Shown piece after piece: positions 48,894 through 58,201 of a DNA stretch of 64,000 nt. Positions within the stretch are counted from its first letter, which is position 1, and every line of letters starts with the position of its first letter. The DNA lies in assembly GCA_002473165.1 (NCBI GenBank), contig DKSD01000088.1:1-64000 (forward strand), given 5' to 3'. The notes below the pieces were generated by a model, which saw only the letters and a program-made list of their open reading frames with translations, had not been told where the DNA came from and ran no database searches. The translations under genes and the position numbers were made by a program. Source of the DNA: Succinatimonas sp. UBA7265 (GTDB taxonomy: Bacteria > Pseudomonadota > Gammaproteobacteria > Enterobacterales > Succinivibrionaceae).

Positions 48894-50132
48894 TTAAGCC
48901 ATCAGCGACTCAAGGGCGGCGCAGGCGTCTTTTAATGGTATGCGCTCCTGCTCAAGGCGCTTGTGATACGCCTCAGAATCCTCAGAGCGCAGCATCTCAA
49001 GCGCCGTCTGCTCCAAGTCCGTGAGCTTTGGCAGTTGGCCCTTTTTGGGACTGCCCTCGTCAACCCAAAGCCGGCGGTAGCGCAACAGCGTCTGCGGATC
49101 CATGAGGGCCGAGCGCACGTCAGCGCGCGGCAGCTCACAGCGAAACTGGCTTAAGATGGCCAGGCCGTGGGTGTCGAGATCGCCCCAGTAGATGATTTTA
49201 GTGCGCTCAAGCCATTTAGCGCCCTGCAGCGCGGCAAAGCCGTAGCCTTCGCCTAACACGGCGATCGCGCCCTCAAAGCGCGGCAGGCTTAAATAGGTGA
49301 TCTCGTTCTCCGAGACGATCACAAAGCGGCAGGGGACTGAAAGCGCGGCAAAAGAGCGCGCGTCGCACTGGATGTCATCAAAAGGCAGTATCGCGCCGTT
49401 TACCTGAAGCCTTTCATCAAGCAGCCGAAAGCGCACGCGCAGCGGCTTTTCCTTAAAGCCGTAGCGCAAAGCAAAGCCGGCTTTGCCGCGCGGGGCCTCG
49501 GCGTTTACGGCCTCAGGGGGCAGCATCGCGTCTAAGAGATCGCAGAGGATCGGCGCGCGGTTTTCGATAAACTTCGTGTCAACGCCAAAGATGTCAGCCT
49601 GTCTGATGTAGATCCCGGGACGCGGGCGGCCGCGCATGAAGCTTAAAGTCGCATACAGGCGCTCCGTGTCATCGGCGTGCTCAAGCAGGGAGAGCGGCTT
49701 GCGGTCAAAGAGCGCGGCCAGCTGCGGAAACCCTGAGACAAAACGCGCGCGCATTTTTAAATAGCGCATAAGCTGCGTCTTTTTGCCCGCGTACTCGCAT
49801 GCCTTTGCCGCGTCTTTAAACACGGCCGCGTCCGGCACCTGCTGGGGGCCGTACCTGCGGCTGTTCACCTGGGTGAAACTCAGCTCAAAACGCCCGCGCC
49901 CGGCCTCGGACCAAAAAAGCGCGAAATCGCGGGAGAGTGTAAAGCGGTCGCGGATGTCGGCGCTTGTCGGGTGGCGCAGCGCGACGCGCAAGGGGATCGC
50001 TGTCCCTGAGGCGGCCTCGGCTGCCGCCTGCACGGCCAGGGCGCCGCTCTCCCAGAGCTTTAGGACTTTCTGCTTTAAAGCCCCCTCGCTGCTCCAGCCC
50101 TGTCCCTCCCAGGATTTTTCGGATCCGCTCAC
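48894..50132 (-). CDS. jetD: Wadjet system nuclease subunit JetD
   Basis: A 412-residue DUF3322/DUF2220 protein with a topoisomerase VI-like Toprim nuclease domain. In other Wadjet systems JetD cuts plasmid DNA after loop extrusion by JetABC. The N-terminal part (1-190) is the DUF3322 arm. The Toprim-like core holds a Glu in IVSENEITYLSLP and Asp residues in YWGDLDTHGLAIL, the expected metal-binding triad. It is last in the operon and overlaps jetC by an ATGA, so the nuclease is made together with the complex. Confidence 0.92.
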   Translation of the reverse strand: MSGSEKSWEGQGWSSEGALKQKVLKLWESGALAVQAAAEAASGTAIPLRVALRHPTSADIRDRFTLSRDFALFWSEAGRGRFELSFTQVNSRRYGPQQVPDAAVFKDAAKACEYAGKKTQLMRYLKMRARFVSGFPQLAALFDRKPLSLLEHADDTERLYATLSFMRGRPRPGIYIRQADIFGVDTKFIENRAPILCDLLDAMLPPEAVNAEAPRGKAGFALRYGFKEKPLRVRFRLLDERLQVNGAILPFDDIQCDARSFAALSVPCRFVIVSENEITYLSLPRFEGAIAVLGEGYGFAALQGAKWLERTKIIYWGDLDTHGLAILSQFRCELPRADVRSALMDPQTLLRYRRLWVDEGSPKKGQLPKLTDLEQTALEMLRSEDSEAYHKRLEQERIPLKDACAALESLMA

Positions 50133-53100
50133 TGCATGCCGCCGTCATGCTGATCGTGCGCCGCCTGATCGCGCAGCGTGTTTAAAAGCTCAAAGACGGT
50201 TTTGGCCGATTCGGCCTCTTTTGCAGAGCCTTCGCTGTTCTCTGCTTGAGGATCGGGCGCGCTTTCGGCGCTTTCGTCTGCGCCGGCGGTTTCATCTGTG
50301 TCCTCATCCTCCTCGATGACATAGCGCGGCTCCTCCTCAGGCCCGGGCGCCTGAGCTTTGGCAGCCGAGCTTTCACCGGGGGCGCCCGCCGCGGAAGCCT
50401 CAGCAGAGGTGTCTGCCTCGCCGCTGCTGTCAGAGCCGGAGTCTTGGAGCGGCTCAGTGCTTACGCTCTCGATGAGCGCGCCGGCGCGCTCGAGGCTGCG
50501 CAGCTTGCGCTGCTCGGCCTGGCGGCGGCGGAACTCCTCTATGGTCATGTTCGTCAGCGACGAGCGGCAGGTGGCCTTGTCCTGGCGGGCCAGGCATATG
50601 TGCTGCACGAATTTCTCCATGACGCCCACTTTGGAGAGCGGCGTCACCACGAGCACCTGCAAGTTGAGCCTGCGGAAGAGATCGAGCCCGTAGCTGGCCG
50701 AGGCTTCGGAGCCGCGGCCGAAAGCCTCGTCGATGATGAGGAAGCGGAACGTGCGCGGATTGTCGCGGGCGTCCTGGGCGCTGCCGTACTGGTAAGCGAG
50801 CGCGGCGGCGAGGATGGTGTAGGCCAGCTTCTCTTTCTGGCCGCCGGACTTGCCGCCTGAATCCTCAAAGTAGTCGCGCTGCGAGCCGTCCTCGTCGACC
50901 AGCTCCTCGGCGGCAAAGCGGAACCACTTCCTGACGTCTGTCACAAGGCGGCGCCAGCTTAAGTCGCTCTCGGAACTGCCCTCGCGGCCGCGCAGCCGGT
51001 CCACAAGCTCCTTGACCTCGCGGAATTTGGCCTCGGATTCGTAAAAGGCCTCATGCGAGGAGAAGGTGTTCGAAGTGCAGCGGCGCAGCTGATCGCGGAA
51101 GTCGCGGATCGCGGAGTTGGCCGAGTCCTTGACGATGAGGCGGATGTGGCAGCCGGGATCGTACTCTATGCCCTCAAGCGTCTTGTTTATGAGCCCGATG
51201 CGCTTTTTGATCTGGGCGCAGCGCTCTTCAAGCTGGGCGTTGAGCGAGGCGATGGCGTTGATGGTGTTGCTCTTGAGGCGGCGGCGGAAGTCCTCCTTGT
51301 AGCGGGGCAGATCGTCGTCGTTGATGCGCTTGAGCAGCGCCTCGTAGGCAGGCAGCGCCTCCTCGGAGCGGTCGAAGTCCGCGCTCTCGGGAGGGTAGGT
51401 GTTGCAGAAAGTCGACATCAGGTCTATGAGTTTGTCGCGGCGGCGCCCGGCCTTTTCCTCAAGCGATTTCTGCTCCTCGGAAAGCTGCTTTGACACGGCG
51501 CGCTCGGCAGATGGGGCCGTCATGAGCGTATAGCGGCTGTCGCGCAAGGTCTTAAGGACCTTTTCGAGCCGGGCGTCGAGATCGGGGCGCAGCTCCTCGT
51601 TCCAGGGGCTGCCTGAGATCACATCGGCAAGATTCCCGATCTCGGCGCGATCGTGCTCGGCCGCGCCTCCGCATTTGCCCTCCTCGATGCTGAGATGGCG
51701 CAGATCCTCTTCGCGATCGCCCGTGAGCCTGATGGCCTCGTCAAGCTGCGCCCTGAGATCGGCAAGCACGTTTGAGGATTTCTCGATGGTCTCTTTTTCT
51801 TTGGTGAGGCGCTCGCGCGTCTTTTTGACGTCATCGGGGTTGAGCTCGTCGTAGGAGTCGTAGCCCTGGAGCAGCTGTCCTGCCAGCGCCTCGCGCTTTG
51901 ACACGGACTCCATGGACTCTTTGCCGTCTTTGAGCTGGCGCTCCAAAGCTTTCGAGCGCTCAAAGGCGTCGGAGAGCTTTTGCGAGATCAAAGCCAGCTT
52001 GTCGGCGTTGCTCCAGCCGAGCACGAAGTGGCGGCGATCGTTTAGCTGCGTGCGATCGTCCTTTTCGTGGCGCCCGCCTGGCCTTTTTACCTGGCCGTTG
52101 GGCGTTAAAGCCTGCGGCATGGCCATGAAATCGGCCATCTTCGTGCAGCATTCGTAGTTGAACTCGCGGTTTAGGCGATCGCGGATGAAATCGGCAAAGC
52201 GGGTGTCCGGGCGGATCTGCAGCTTCGTGATGAGGCTGCGCGGCGAGTACTCGGGATCGCGGGCGCTCACATCGTCTTTGACCCGGAAATAGACGAGGCG
52301 GCCACGCAGGTTGTGGGTGTCGACATAGCTGAGCACCTGGCGGTAATCCTGCTCGGACACGAGCATCGACAGGGCAAAAGGCCGCATGACGCGCTCGATG
52401 GCGCCTTCCCAGACCTCTTTCTCCTCATCGCGCACCTGGATGAGTTCGCCTGCGAACGGCAGGGCGCTTTCCTCAAGCCCCAGCTCCGCGCACAGCAGGC
52501 TGCGGATGCGCAGCTGCGCCGCGTCGATGTTGGAGCGGCGGTCCTTGAGCAGCCCAAGCTCTTCCTGGAGCGCGCGGCGCTCGTTCTCGATCCCCGCAAG
52601 CTCGGCGCCGGTCTGGCGTGTCCTCTCGAAGATCTCCGAGGACTGCTTCTCCAGGCGCTTTTGCTCATCCTGAGCCCAGCGGCGCATCTCCACGAACGCG
52701 TCGGAGCTGTCGGGCATCTGCGCTCCCAGGATCTTCAGCAGCGAGGCGCAGCCGGCGCGTTTTTTGCGGATATTCTCAAGCCGCTCGTCGCAGCGGCGCA
52801 GCTCCGAGGCTATGGCCTCAAGGCGCTGCCCGCCGTTTTCGTTTATGGCCTCGCGCAGGCTGTCCTGACGCTGGCGGTATTCAGTGATGAGCCGCTGTGT
52901 CTTGGCCGTGCGTTCTTTGATCTTGGAGAGCGCGTCCTCCTGCTTCTTAAGATCCTCCTCAAAGAGCTCTTTTTCGCGCCTTGCAAAATAGCCTTGCAGG
53001 CACTCAGCGAGCGCTGAGAGCTTTTGCTGTTCTGTGCGAAGCTCCCGCAGTTCCCCTCCGGTCTTGCTTACCGGCTCCAGGGCCTTTTTCATGTCGTCGG

Positions 53101-53923
53101 CGCGGCGGACTTTTTCGTAGGCGGCCGTGAGATCGCGGAAGTGGCTGATGAGCGCCTCGATGGGCGTGTCGGCGTCAAAGGGCTCGAGCATGTGTTTTTG
53201 GACGAACGCGGTGATATCGTCCACGGTCTTCATGCTCTCGGTCTGATAGAACAGATCTATGGCCTGATCGCCGTCCATGCCGAAGCGCTGTTTAAACCAT
53301 GAGGAGTAGGCGGCAAAGGTGTCAAAGAGCGTGACGTCGGCGCGGCGCAGGCGGCGGCGCAGATCGCTCATCGTCTTGCCAAAGCCTGAGAAATCCTCGC
53401 GGATAGAGAGATCCCGCTCGGCCGCGGCGTAAATGATCCCGACGCCGTGCGAGGCGCCGTCCTTTTTGGACTCGTCAGGCCAGAGCACCTGCGCCAGCGT
53501 CAGCACGGAAGCCGGACCGTTCGTGCGCTTAAGCTGCGCGTTTTTGAACACCGTGAGGATGACGCTGTAATCCTTGGGGCCGCGCAGGCTTTTAGGCGAG
53601 GCCTGGGCGGAGTCGTCATCATCGGAGTTCTTGTAGTAGCCGAGCACGTAGGTGCGCAGGCTGCGCTCGTTGCGCCTGGAGCCTGCGGCCTGGTTGTAGA
53701 CGATCTTGCGCTGCGGCACCAACAGCGTGGTGATCGCGTCGACGACCGACGATTTGCCCGAGCCGGTCTCGCCGGTTAAAAAGCCGTTCTGCCCGTTAAG
53801 CGGCAGTGTCCAGATCTCGTGATCGTACGTGCCCCAGTTGTAGAGCTCTATGCGGTCAAAGCGCCAGCCGTCCTCGTTGAGGCGCTCTGCGGTGAGGTTC
53901 CCTTCCTCGGCGGGATTTTCCAT
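50129..53923 (-). CDS. jetC: Wadjet SMC-like ATPase JetC (MukB-like)
   Basis: A 1264-residue condensin-type ATPase that extrudes DNA loops. Walker A: LTGETGSGKSSVVDAI (49-64). Two long coiled-coil regions flank a hinge-like middle. Signature: SGGKSGGQKEKLAYTIL. Walker B: FLIIDEAFGRG, near residue 1070. The core ends around residue 1140. About 120 further residues are acidic and Ser/Ala/Glu-rich (EEDEDTDETAGADESAES), probably disordered, ending in a short helix (TVFELLNTLRDQAA). I do not recognise this tail as part of the usual family. It starts two bases after jetB. Confidence 0.93.
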   Translation of the reverse strand: MENPAEEGNLTAERLNEDGWRFDRIELYNWGTYDHEIWTLPLNGQNGFLTGETGSGKSSVVDAITTLLVPQRKIVYNQAAGSRRNERSLRTYVLGYYKNSDDDDSAQASPKSLRGPKDYSVILTVFKNAQLKRTNGPASVLTLAQVLWPDESKKDGASHGVGIIYAAAERDLSIREDFSGFGKTMSDLRRRLRRADVTLFDTFAAYSSWFKQRFGMDGDQAIDLFYQTESMKTVDDITAFVQKHMLEPFDADTPIEALISHFRDLTAAYEKVRRADDMKKALEPVSKTGGELRELRTEQQKLSALAECLQGYFARREKELFEEDLKKQEDALSKIKERTAKTQRLITEYRQRQDSLREAINENGGQRLEAIASELRRCDERLENIRKKRAGCASLLKILGAQMPDSSDAFVEMRRWAQDEQKRLEKQSSEIFERTRQTGAELAGIENERRALQEELGLLKDRRSNIDAAQLRIRSLLCAELGLEESALPFAGELIQVRDEEKEVWEGAIERVMRPFALSMLVSEQDYRQVLSYVDTHNLRGRLVYFRVKDDVSARDPEYSPRSLITKLQIRPDTRFADFIRDRLNREFNYECCTKMADFMAMPQALTPNGQVKRPGGRHEKDDRTQLNDRRHFVLGWSNADKLALISQKLSDAFERSKALERQLKDGKESMESVSKREALAGQLLQGYDSYDELNPDDVKKTRERLTKEKETIEKSSNVLADLRAQLDEAIRLTGDREEDLRHLSIEEGKCGGAAEHDRAEIGNLADVISGSPWNEELRPDLDARLEKVLKTLRDSRYTLMTAPSAERAVSKQLSEEQKSLEEKAGRRRDKLIDLMSTFCNTYPPESADFDRSEEALPAYEALLKRINDDDLPRYKEDFRRRLKSNTINAIASLNAQLEERCAQIKKRIGLINKTLEGIEYDPGCHIRLIVKDSANSAIRDFRDQLRRCTSNTFSSHEAFYESEAKFREVKELVDRLRGREGSSESDLSWRRLVTDVRKWFRFAAEELVDEDGSQRDYFEDSGGKSGGQKEKLAYTILAAALAYQYGSAQDARDNPRTFRFLIIDEAFGRGSEASASYGLDLFRRLNLQVLVVTPLSKVGVMEKFVQHICLARQDKATCRSSLTNMTIEEFRRRQAEQRKLRSLERAGALIESVSTEPLQDSGSDSSGEADTSAEASAAGAPGESSAAKAQAPGPEEEPRYVIEEDEDTDETAGADESAESAPDPQAENSEGSAKEAESAKTVFELLNTLRDQAAHDQHDGGMQ

Positions 53924-53925
53924 GC

Positions 53926-54627
53926 TCAGGCCTCCTCGTAATCCGCGCCGGCTTTGCCCCTGCGGCCGCGCTCGGCTTTTTGCTGCGCGTAGCGCGAGTA
54001 TTTTTCAAGCTTTTCGTTGAGCGCGGCGATGGTGTCGCCGGTCATGAAGGCCTTTAAGATGGCCATGACCTCATAGCGCTCCACCCCGGCCGCGCTCTGG
54101 CGCAGTTTTCTCAAAAAGCCCATCTCCTCGGCTTTTTTGATGCAGGCGCCGATCTGGCGCTCCGTTTTCAGGCGGTTGCCGTCGGCAGGGTAGTAGATCT
54201 GCATCATTTCCGTAAGCTCCGAGAGCGGGAGGATCAGGCGCGTGCCGTTGCCCTCGGATTCAAATTCCATGAGCCGCTGGCGCAGCAGCACCAGCAGCAC
54301 GCTCATCTCAAAAGAGAGCTGGCGGCGGGCCATGAGTCGCGGCGGATGCACGGTCACGGAGCTGTCGCCCTCCTCTTGCAGCTGCTCGTCCGTCTTTAAA
54401 AACGCGAAACCGTCGTCTTCAAAGACCAAAAGCTTCAGCCCCAGCTGCCCGGCGAGATCGCTGACGCGGCTGCGCAGGTTCAGCATGGCGTTCCACAGGC
54501 TCTGATCGCGATCGGCGTACAGCACGCCGTTTAAGAGCGTGGCCAAAATGGTGCCTGCGGGGATCTCGCGGCGGCCGCGCGCGGATACTGCGCCCTCGGC
54601 TCCCTGCTCTTCATTTTCAGCGCTCAT
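53926..54627 (-). CDS. jetB: Wadjet kite subunit JetB (DUF4194)
   Basis: A 233-residue winged-helix protein of the MukE-like kite class. Blocks: AGTILATLLNGVLYADRDQSLWN near the N-terminus, SFEMSVLLVLLRQRLME, and RQIGACIKKAEEMGFLRKL, as in DUF4194 proteins. It bridges JetA and the JetC heads in known Wadjet complexes. The start overlaps the jetA stop (ATGA). The basic C-terminal tail (KAERGRRGKAG) may contact DNA. Confidence 0.92.
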   Translation of the reverse strand: MSAENEEQGAEGAVSARGRREIPAGTILATLLNGVLYADRDQSLWNAMLNLRSRVSDLAGQLGLKLLVFEDDGFAFLKTDEQLQEEGDSSVTVHPPRLMARRQLSFEMSVLLVLLRQRLMEFESEGNGTRLILPLSELTEMMQIYYPADGNRLKTERQIGACIKKAEEMGFLRKLRQSAAGVERYEVMAILKAFMTGDTIAALNEKLEKYSRYAQQKAERGRRGKAGADYEEA

Positions 54628-56183
54628 GCTTTGTTCTCCTTGTGCTCCTCAGGCTCTTCCTTGCGCCTTGAGATCTCAACATGTTTAAGGCGCAGCTGCC
54701 TGAGCACGGCGCCCTGTGCGCTCTCAGGGCCGCCGCGGCCGAACTCGTTCCAGGTGATCTCATCTGTCCTGCCCTCATCCGTATCCGCAACATATTCGTC
54801 AAAGGCCAGCTGCAGGTAGGCAAGCACCTCTTCAAGGCCCAGCTCGAGCGGGAAGCGCTCCAAGATCTCGCACAGCGTCGCTTTAGGCTTTTCGTTGAGC
54901 ACGGTGTTGATGTTGTGCCTGAGCCGTGCAGTGTCCACAAACTCAAGGCCGGTGAGGATGTCGGCGTCATGCTCGCCGCTCTGCCCCTGCTTTAGGTCCG
55001 CTGAATCGTAGCTTATGAGCTCGCGCGGGCTGAACATCGGGCGCTCCAGCGGCAGGTTTAACTGGGCCTGGGGCAGCTCGAGCTCAAAGAAGTCATCCGG
55101 GGCCTGTTTGCGGGCGTCCTTGTCCGCGGCGACGGCCACGGCCTGTTTTGAAAACTCTGAAATAAGCTCGCTTAAGCGGGCGTTTTCCAAAAAGGTGCGA
55201 TCGTCGATGAAGCGGCGCAGCTGCTTTGAGAGCAGGGCGATCGTCGCCTGGATGTGGTCTTTGTCATCAAGCAGCGTCGGGTAAAGCCGGCGCAGGTTGT
55301 GATCGACGCCGACTTTGCGCACGGCGGGGAGTTCATAGAGCGTGTCGAGCGCCCCGGAGAGCTGAGCGCGCAGCTGCGGGTTTAACAGCAGATCGGAGAA
55401 GGCCTGCACGCTGCGGCCCTGATCGGATTTTTCTATGGAGGCCGACTCCCCGAAGATCTTGCCGATAAGCTCGCCTTTGGATTTTGACCACTGCGTGATG
55501 TCGATGCGGCGCTTGCGGTACATGCCGCGCATGTTGTACTCGACGGTGCGGAAATCCGAGAGCAGCGAGCGGGCGAGCATGGAGAACTGCTGGAAGCGCT
55601 CTTTTACCTGGCGCTCGTCAAGGCGCGGCACCAAGCCTTTCTCGGCCTCGGCGATGCGCCTGTCCAGCTCTTTGCGCTGCGCTTTGAGATCTTTTAAATA
55701 CTCGTCAGGCTTGGCGATGGTGCCGAGGTTTAGCTGCTTTAGCAGATCGAGGAGGATGAGGAATTTCGATTCGGTGCCGACGAAGCTGTACGCCTGCAGG
55801 CTTTGCACGAAGTTGAGCGCGGTCTGGGCGTCGGGCGTGAGATCGTACCAGGGTTCGTCCGATCCTTCGGGCATGGACGAGGAGAGCCAGAAGCGGTCTG
55901 TCCAGTCCGTGAGGTAGTGCCCGAGCTTTTGGGGATCGCCCGAGGGCAGGCAGTTGTCAAAATCCTCCTGGGCGATGCGCCCCTCATCTAGCAGGTCGCG
56001 GGCCTTGAACAGCAGGTTCTGCATGATTGAGATGAGCTCGGACTCCGGGGCGGAGCCGCGGCCTGAATCCGTGAAGGCTTTTTGGAGGAAACAGAGGATG
56101 AACGGAGCCTGGGCGGCGCGCAGCAGCTGCCAGCTGCGGCTCTCGCGGCGCAATTGCAACAGCAGTTCCAGATCTATGTTCAC
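54624..56183 (-). CDS. jetA: Wadjet kleisin subunit JetA (DUF3375)
   Basis: A 519-residue MukF-like kleisin and the first gene of the operon. The N-terminus LLQLRRESRSWQLLRAAQAP and the central RTVEYNMRGMYRKRRIDITQ are characteristic of DUF3375. Extended helical segments lie between. Order jetA-jetB-jetC-jetD with stop/start overlaps is that of type I Wadjet. The promoter must lie in the 150 bp shared with the divergent amylase-like gene. Only a weak SD (AAAGGTG) is visible before ATG 56183. Confidence 0.92.
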   Translation of the reverse strand: MNIDLELLLQLRRESRSWQLLRAAQAPFILCFLQKAFTDSGRGSAPESELISIMQNLLFKARDLLDEGRIAQEDFDNCLPSGDPQKLGHYLTDWTDRFWLSSSMPEGSDEPWYDLTPDAQTALNFVQSLQAYSFVGTESKFLILLDLLKQLNLGTIAKPDEYLKDLKAQRKELDRRIAEAEKGLVPRLDERQVKERFQQFSMLARSLLSDFRTVEYNMRGMYRKRRIDITQWSKSKGELIGKIFGESASIEKSDQGRSVQAFSDLLLNPQLRAQLSGALDTLYELPAVRKVGVDHNLRRLYPTLLDDKDHIQATIALLSKQLRRFIDDRTFLENARLSELISEFSKQAVAVAADKDARKQAPDDFFELELPQAQLNLPLERPMFSPRELISYDSADLKQGQSGEHDADILTGLEFVDTARLRHNINTVLNEKPKATLCEILERFPLELGLEEVLAYLQLAFDEYVADTDEGRTDEITWNEFGRGGPESAQGAVLRQLRLKHVEISRRKEEPEEHKENKA

Positions 56184-56333
56184 AAAAGCACCTTTATTCT
56201 TTAAGCCCTGCGTGATCTTAGCAAAAAAGCCCTGAAGCGGCCGTGTCAGTTCCCGGCATTGTGAAACGCGTTCCTGTAAGCTCAGGCGGCGGCGCTTATA
56301 ATCGCTTTTGATGCACCAAGCGGAGGATCATGC

Positions 56334-58166
56334 ATGAGGTTTAAAGTGTGCGCCCTCGCCGCGGCTGCGCTGATCGCGGCCGCCGCCCCGGCTTTGGCAT
56401 CTGAGGATCCCGAGGATAACGTTCCGGAATGGGATCAGCCTTTTGTCTGGGACAGCGCGTTCATCTACCGTTTGATCACCGATCGCTTTTACAGCGGCAC
56501 GCGCAACGGCGATCACGCGTTCTCACGGCCGGCGGCGGACGTGTTCGGCACCCGTGCCGGGACGTTCCACGGCGGCGATCTTGCCGGGATCACTGCGCGC
56601 CTTGACTACCTCGCCTCGCTGGGCGTCAGCGCGCTTTTGCTCTCGTTCCCCGGCGAGCAGGTGCACGGCTTTTACCCCGGCGGCATGATGCAAAACTACG
56701 CGCGCTACGGCTATGACGGGCGCGCCGTGCTCGATTACACCAGCCTCGATCCGGCCGCGGGCACGAACGCTGAGATGGAGCGCCTCGTGCAAAGCGCCCA
56801 CCGCCTGGGCATGCGCGTCATGATCTCCGTCCAGCTCGTAACCCCCGGCCCGCCGACGCTGCACGACATGTGCGAGCTGCACTTTGGCCGCACGCTGCTG
56901 GGCTGGGAGGAGTGCATTCCCTGGCAGCCGGGCATAGACGGTTCTTTTGCCGAAATGCCGGTGGACCGCTCCGCGGATCTCGCCTGGTCAAGCTGGTGGG
57001 GCGCGGAGTGGCTCAGGGATTTTGAATACGGCAAGCCCTGCGACGATCCGCAAAAATGCTTAAACGGCTCAGGCTTTCGCAGCGACGGCCAGGAAAATGT
57101 GTCAGTGCCGCACTTTTTAAAGAGCAAATGGCAAAAGCAAAGCCGCAGCTATGCGGTGGGCGCTGCCTCGGAATACCGCAGCGGCTCGCACCGCGTCGCG
57201 GATTTCCTCTCAGGCTGGACGGCCGCGTGGGTGCGGGAATTCGGGCTTGACGGCGTGCTTTTGGAAAACTCGGAGGCGCTGCCGCGCGAGCTCAAAGAGC
57301 AGCTCTCGCAGCGCTGTCGCGAGGCGCTCGCGCAATGGCGCGCGGAGAAACTCGAGCGCGGCGCTGATCCGGCGGCGCGCTGGAAAAGCCCGTTTTTGCT
57401 CGCAGGCGACGCCTTAGACGGCCTGGATAAACGCAAAAAGCGCATAGAAATGGCCAATGAGCAGGTCCTGGACGCGGCGCTGAGCTCTTACCCGGTTTTG
57501 GAAGACGGCGATGAAAAATGCCATGTGAGGGTGCCGCTTACAGACGATCTCCCAAGCTCCGGCAAACTGCGGCGCATCACGGCGCTCTCACAGCCGCCGG
57601 GCAGGCTCTGCCGCGGCGATCCCGAGCGCGCGGCTCTGGGGCTCTTGCTCTCGCGCGGACCGGTCATGTGCTTTTACGGCGATGAGACCGGGCGCAAGGA
57701 TGATCGCATGGGCGCTGACGATCCCTATGCCGCCGCGCTCTCTGACATGGTCTTCCCCAATGATGCCGAGCAGGCGGGCATATGGGCCTCCCAGCGCCGC
57801 GATCTTTCAGGCGAGGTGAGCAATGATCCGGTGACGGCGCTGTGGCAGCGGGCCGGGCGTTTTCGCCTGCGCAATCAGGCCGTGGGATCGGGCAAGCCTT
57901 TCATGCTGCCTGACGGCTCGGAGTGTCGCGTTTATCAGGATGTCATAACCCTCAGAAACAACCGGGTGCTGCTGCACTACGGCAAAGCCTCAGAGGTCAG
58001 CACTAAAGGCTGTTTTGACGACGGGGTGCTCGTGCATGAGGCCCTAAGCGGCAGGAACTATATGGCAAATGACGGCAAAGTGACCCCGATGCCGCAGAAC
58101 TTTTACCTCTTTGAGGAGTACCGCTTCCCCAAAGCCAGGGATCCAAACGGCGAGGATGATTTCTGA
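56334..58166 (+). CDS. MalS-like secreted GH13 protein lacking catalytic residues
   Basis: A 610-residue protein with a signal peptide (VCALAAAALIAAAAPALA-SE). It aligns along its length with periplasmic alpha-amylase MalS, for example in SFPGEQVHGFYPGG, SSWWGAEWLRDF, GWTAAWVREFGLDG and GPVMCFYGDETGRKD. The GH13 catalytic signatures are changed: region I DVVMNH reads SVQLVT; region II GFRVDTAKH reads GVLLENSEA (nucleophile Asp to Glu, Arg to Leu); region III GEAW reads GDAL; region IV SHDT reads DDLP. It should not hydrolyse starch in the normal way and may bind glucans. No frameshift is seen, so it appears maintained. GGAGG precedes ATG. Confidence 0.82.
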   Translation: MRFKVCALAAAALIAAAAPALASEDPEDNVPEWDQPFVWDSAFIYRLITDRFYSGTRNGDHAFSRPAADVFGTRAGTFHGGDLAGITARLDYLASLGVSALLLSFPGEQVHGFYPGGMMQNYARYGYDGRAVLDYTSLDPAAGTNAEMERLVQSAHRLGMRVMISVQLVTPGPPTLHDMCELHFGRTLLGWEECIPWQPGIDGSFAEMPVDRSADLAWSSWWGAEWLRDFEYGKPCDDPQKCLNGSGFRSDGQENVSVPHFLKSKWQKQSRSYAVGAASEYRSGSHRVADFLSGWTAAWVREFGLDGVLLENSEALPRELKEQLSQRCREALAQWRAEKLERGADPAARWKSPFLLAGDALDGLDKRKKRIEMANEQVLDAALSSYPVLEDGDEKCHVRVPLTDDLPSSGKLRRITALSQPPGRLCRGDPERAALGLLLSRGPVMCFYGDETGRKDDRMGADDPYAAALSDMVFPNDAEQAGIWASQRRDLSGEVSNDPVTALWQRAGRFRLRNQAVGSGKPFMLPDGSECRVYQDVITLRNNRVLLHYGKASEVSTKGCFDDGVLVHEALSGRNYMANDGKVTPMPQNFYLFEEYRFPKARDPNGEDDF

Positions 58167-58167
58167 C

Positions 58168-58196
58168 AAAAAGGCCGGCGCGCAGCCGGCCTTTCA
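58168..58196. terminator. Terminator between MalS-like gene and ispB
   Basis: AAAGGCCGGC / GCCGGCCTTT, 10-bp arms with a 5-base loop between convergent genes. A and T runs on both sides support use in both directions. Confidence 0.85.
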
Positions 58197-58201
58197 GCTC
58201 T

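Noticed and set aside
50246..50860. 204-codon ORF opposite jetC
   Set aside because: Lies inside the conserved ATPase signature and Walker B region of jetC; a shadow frame without SD.
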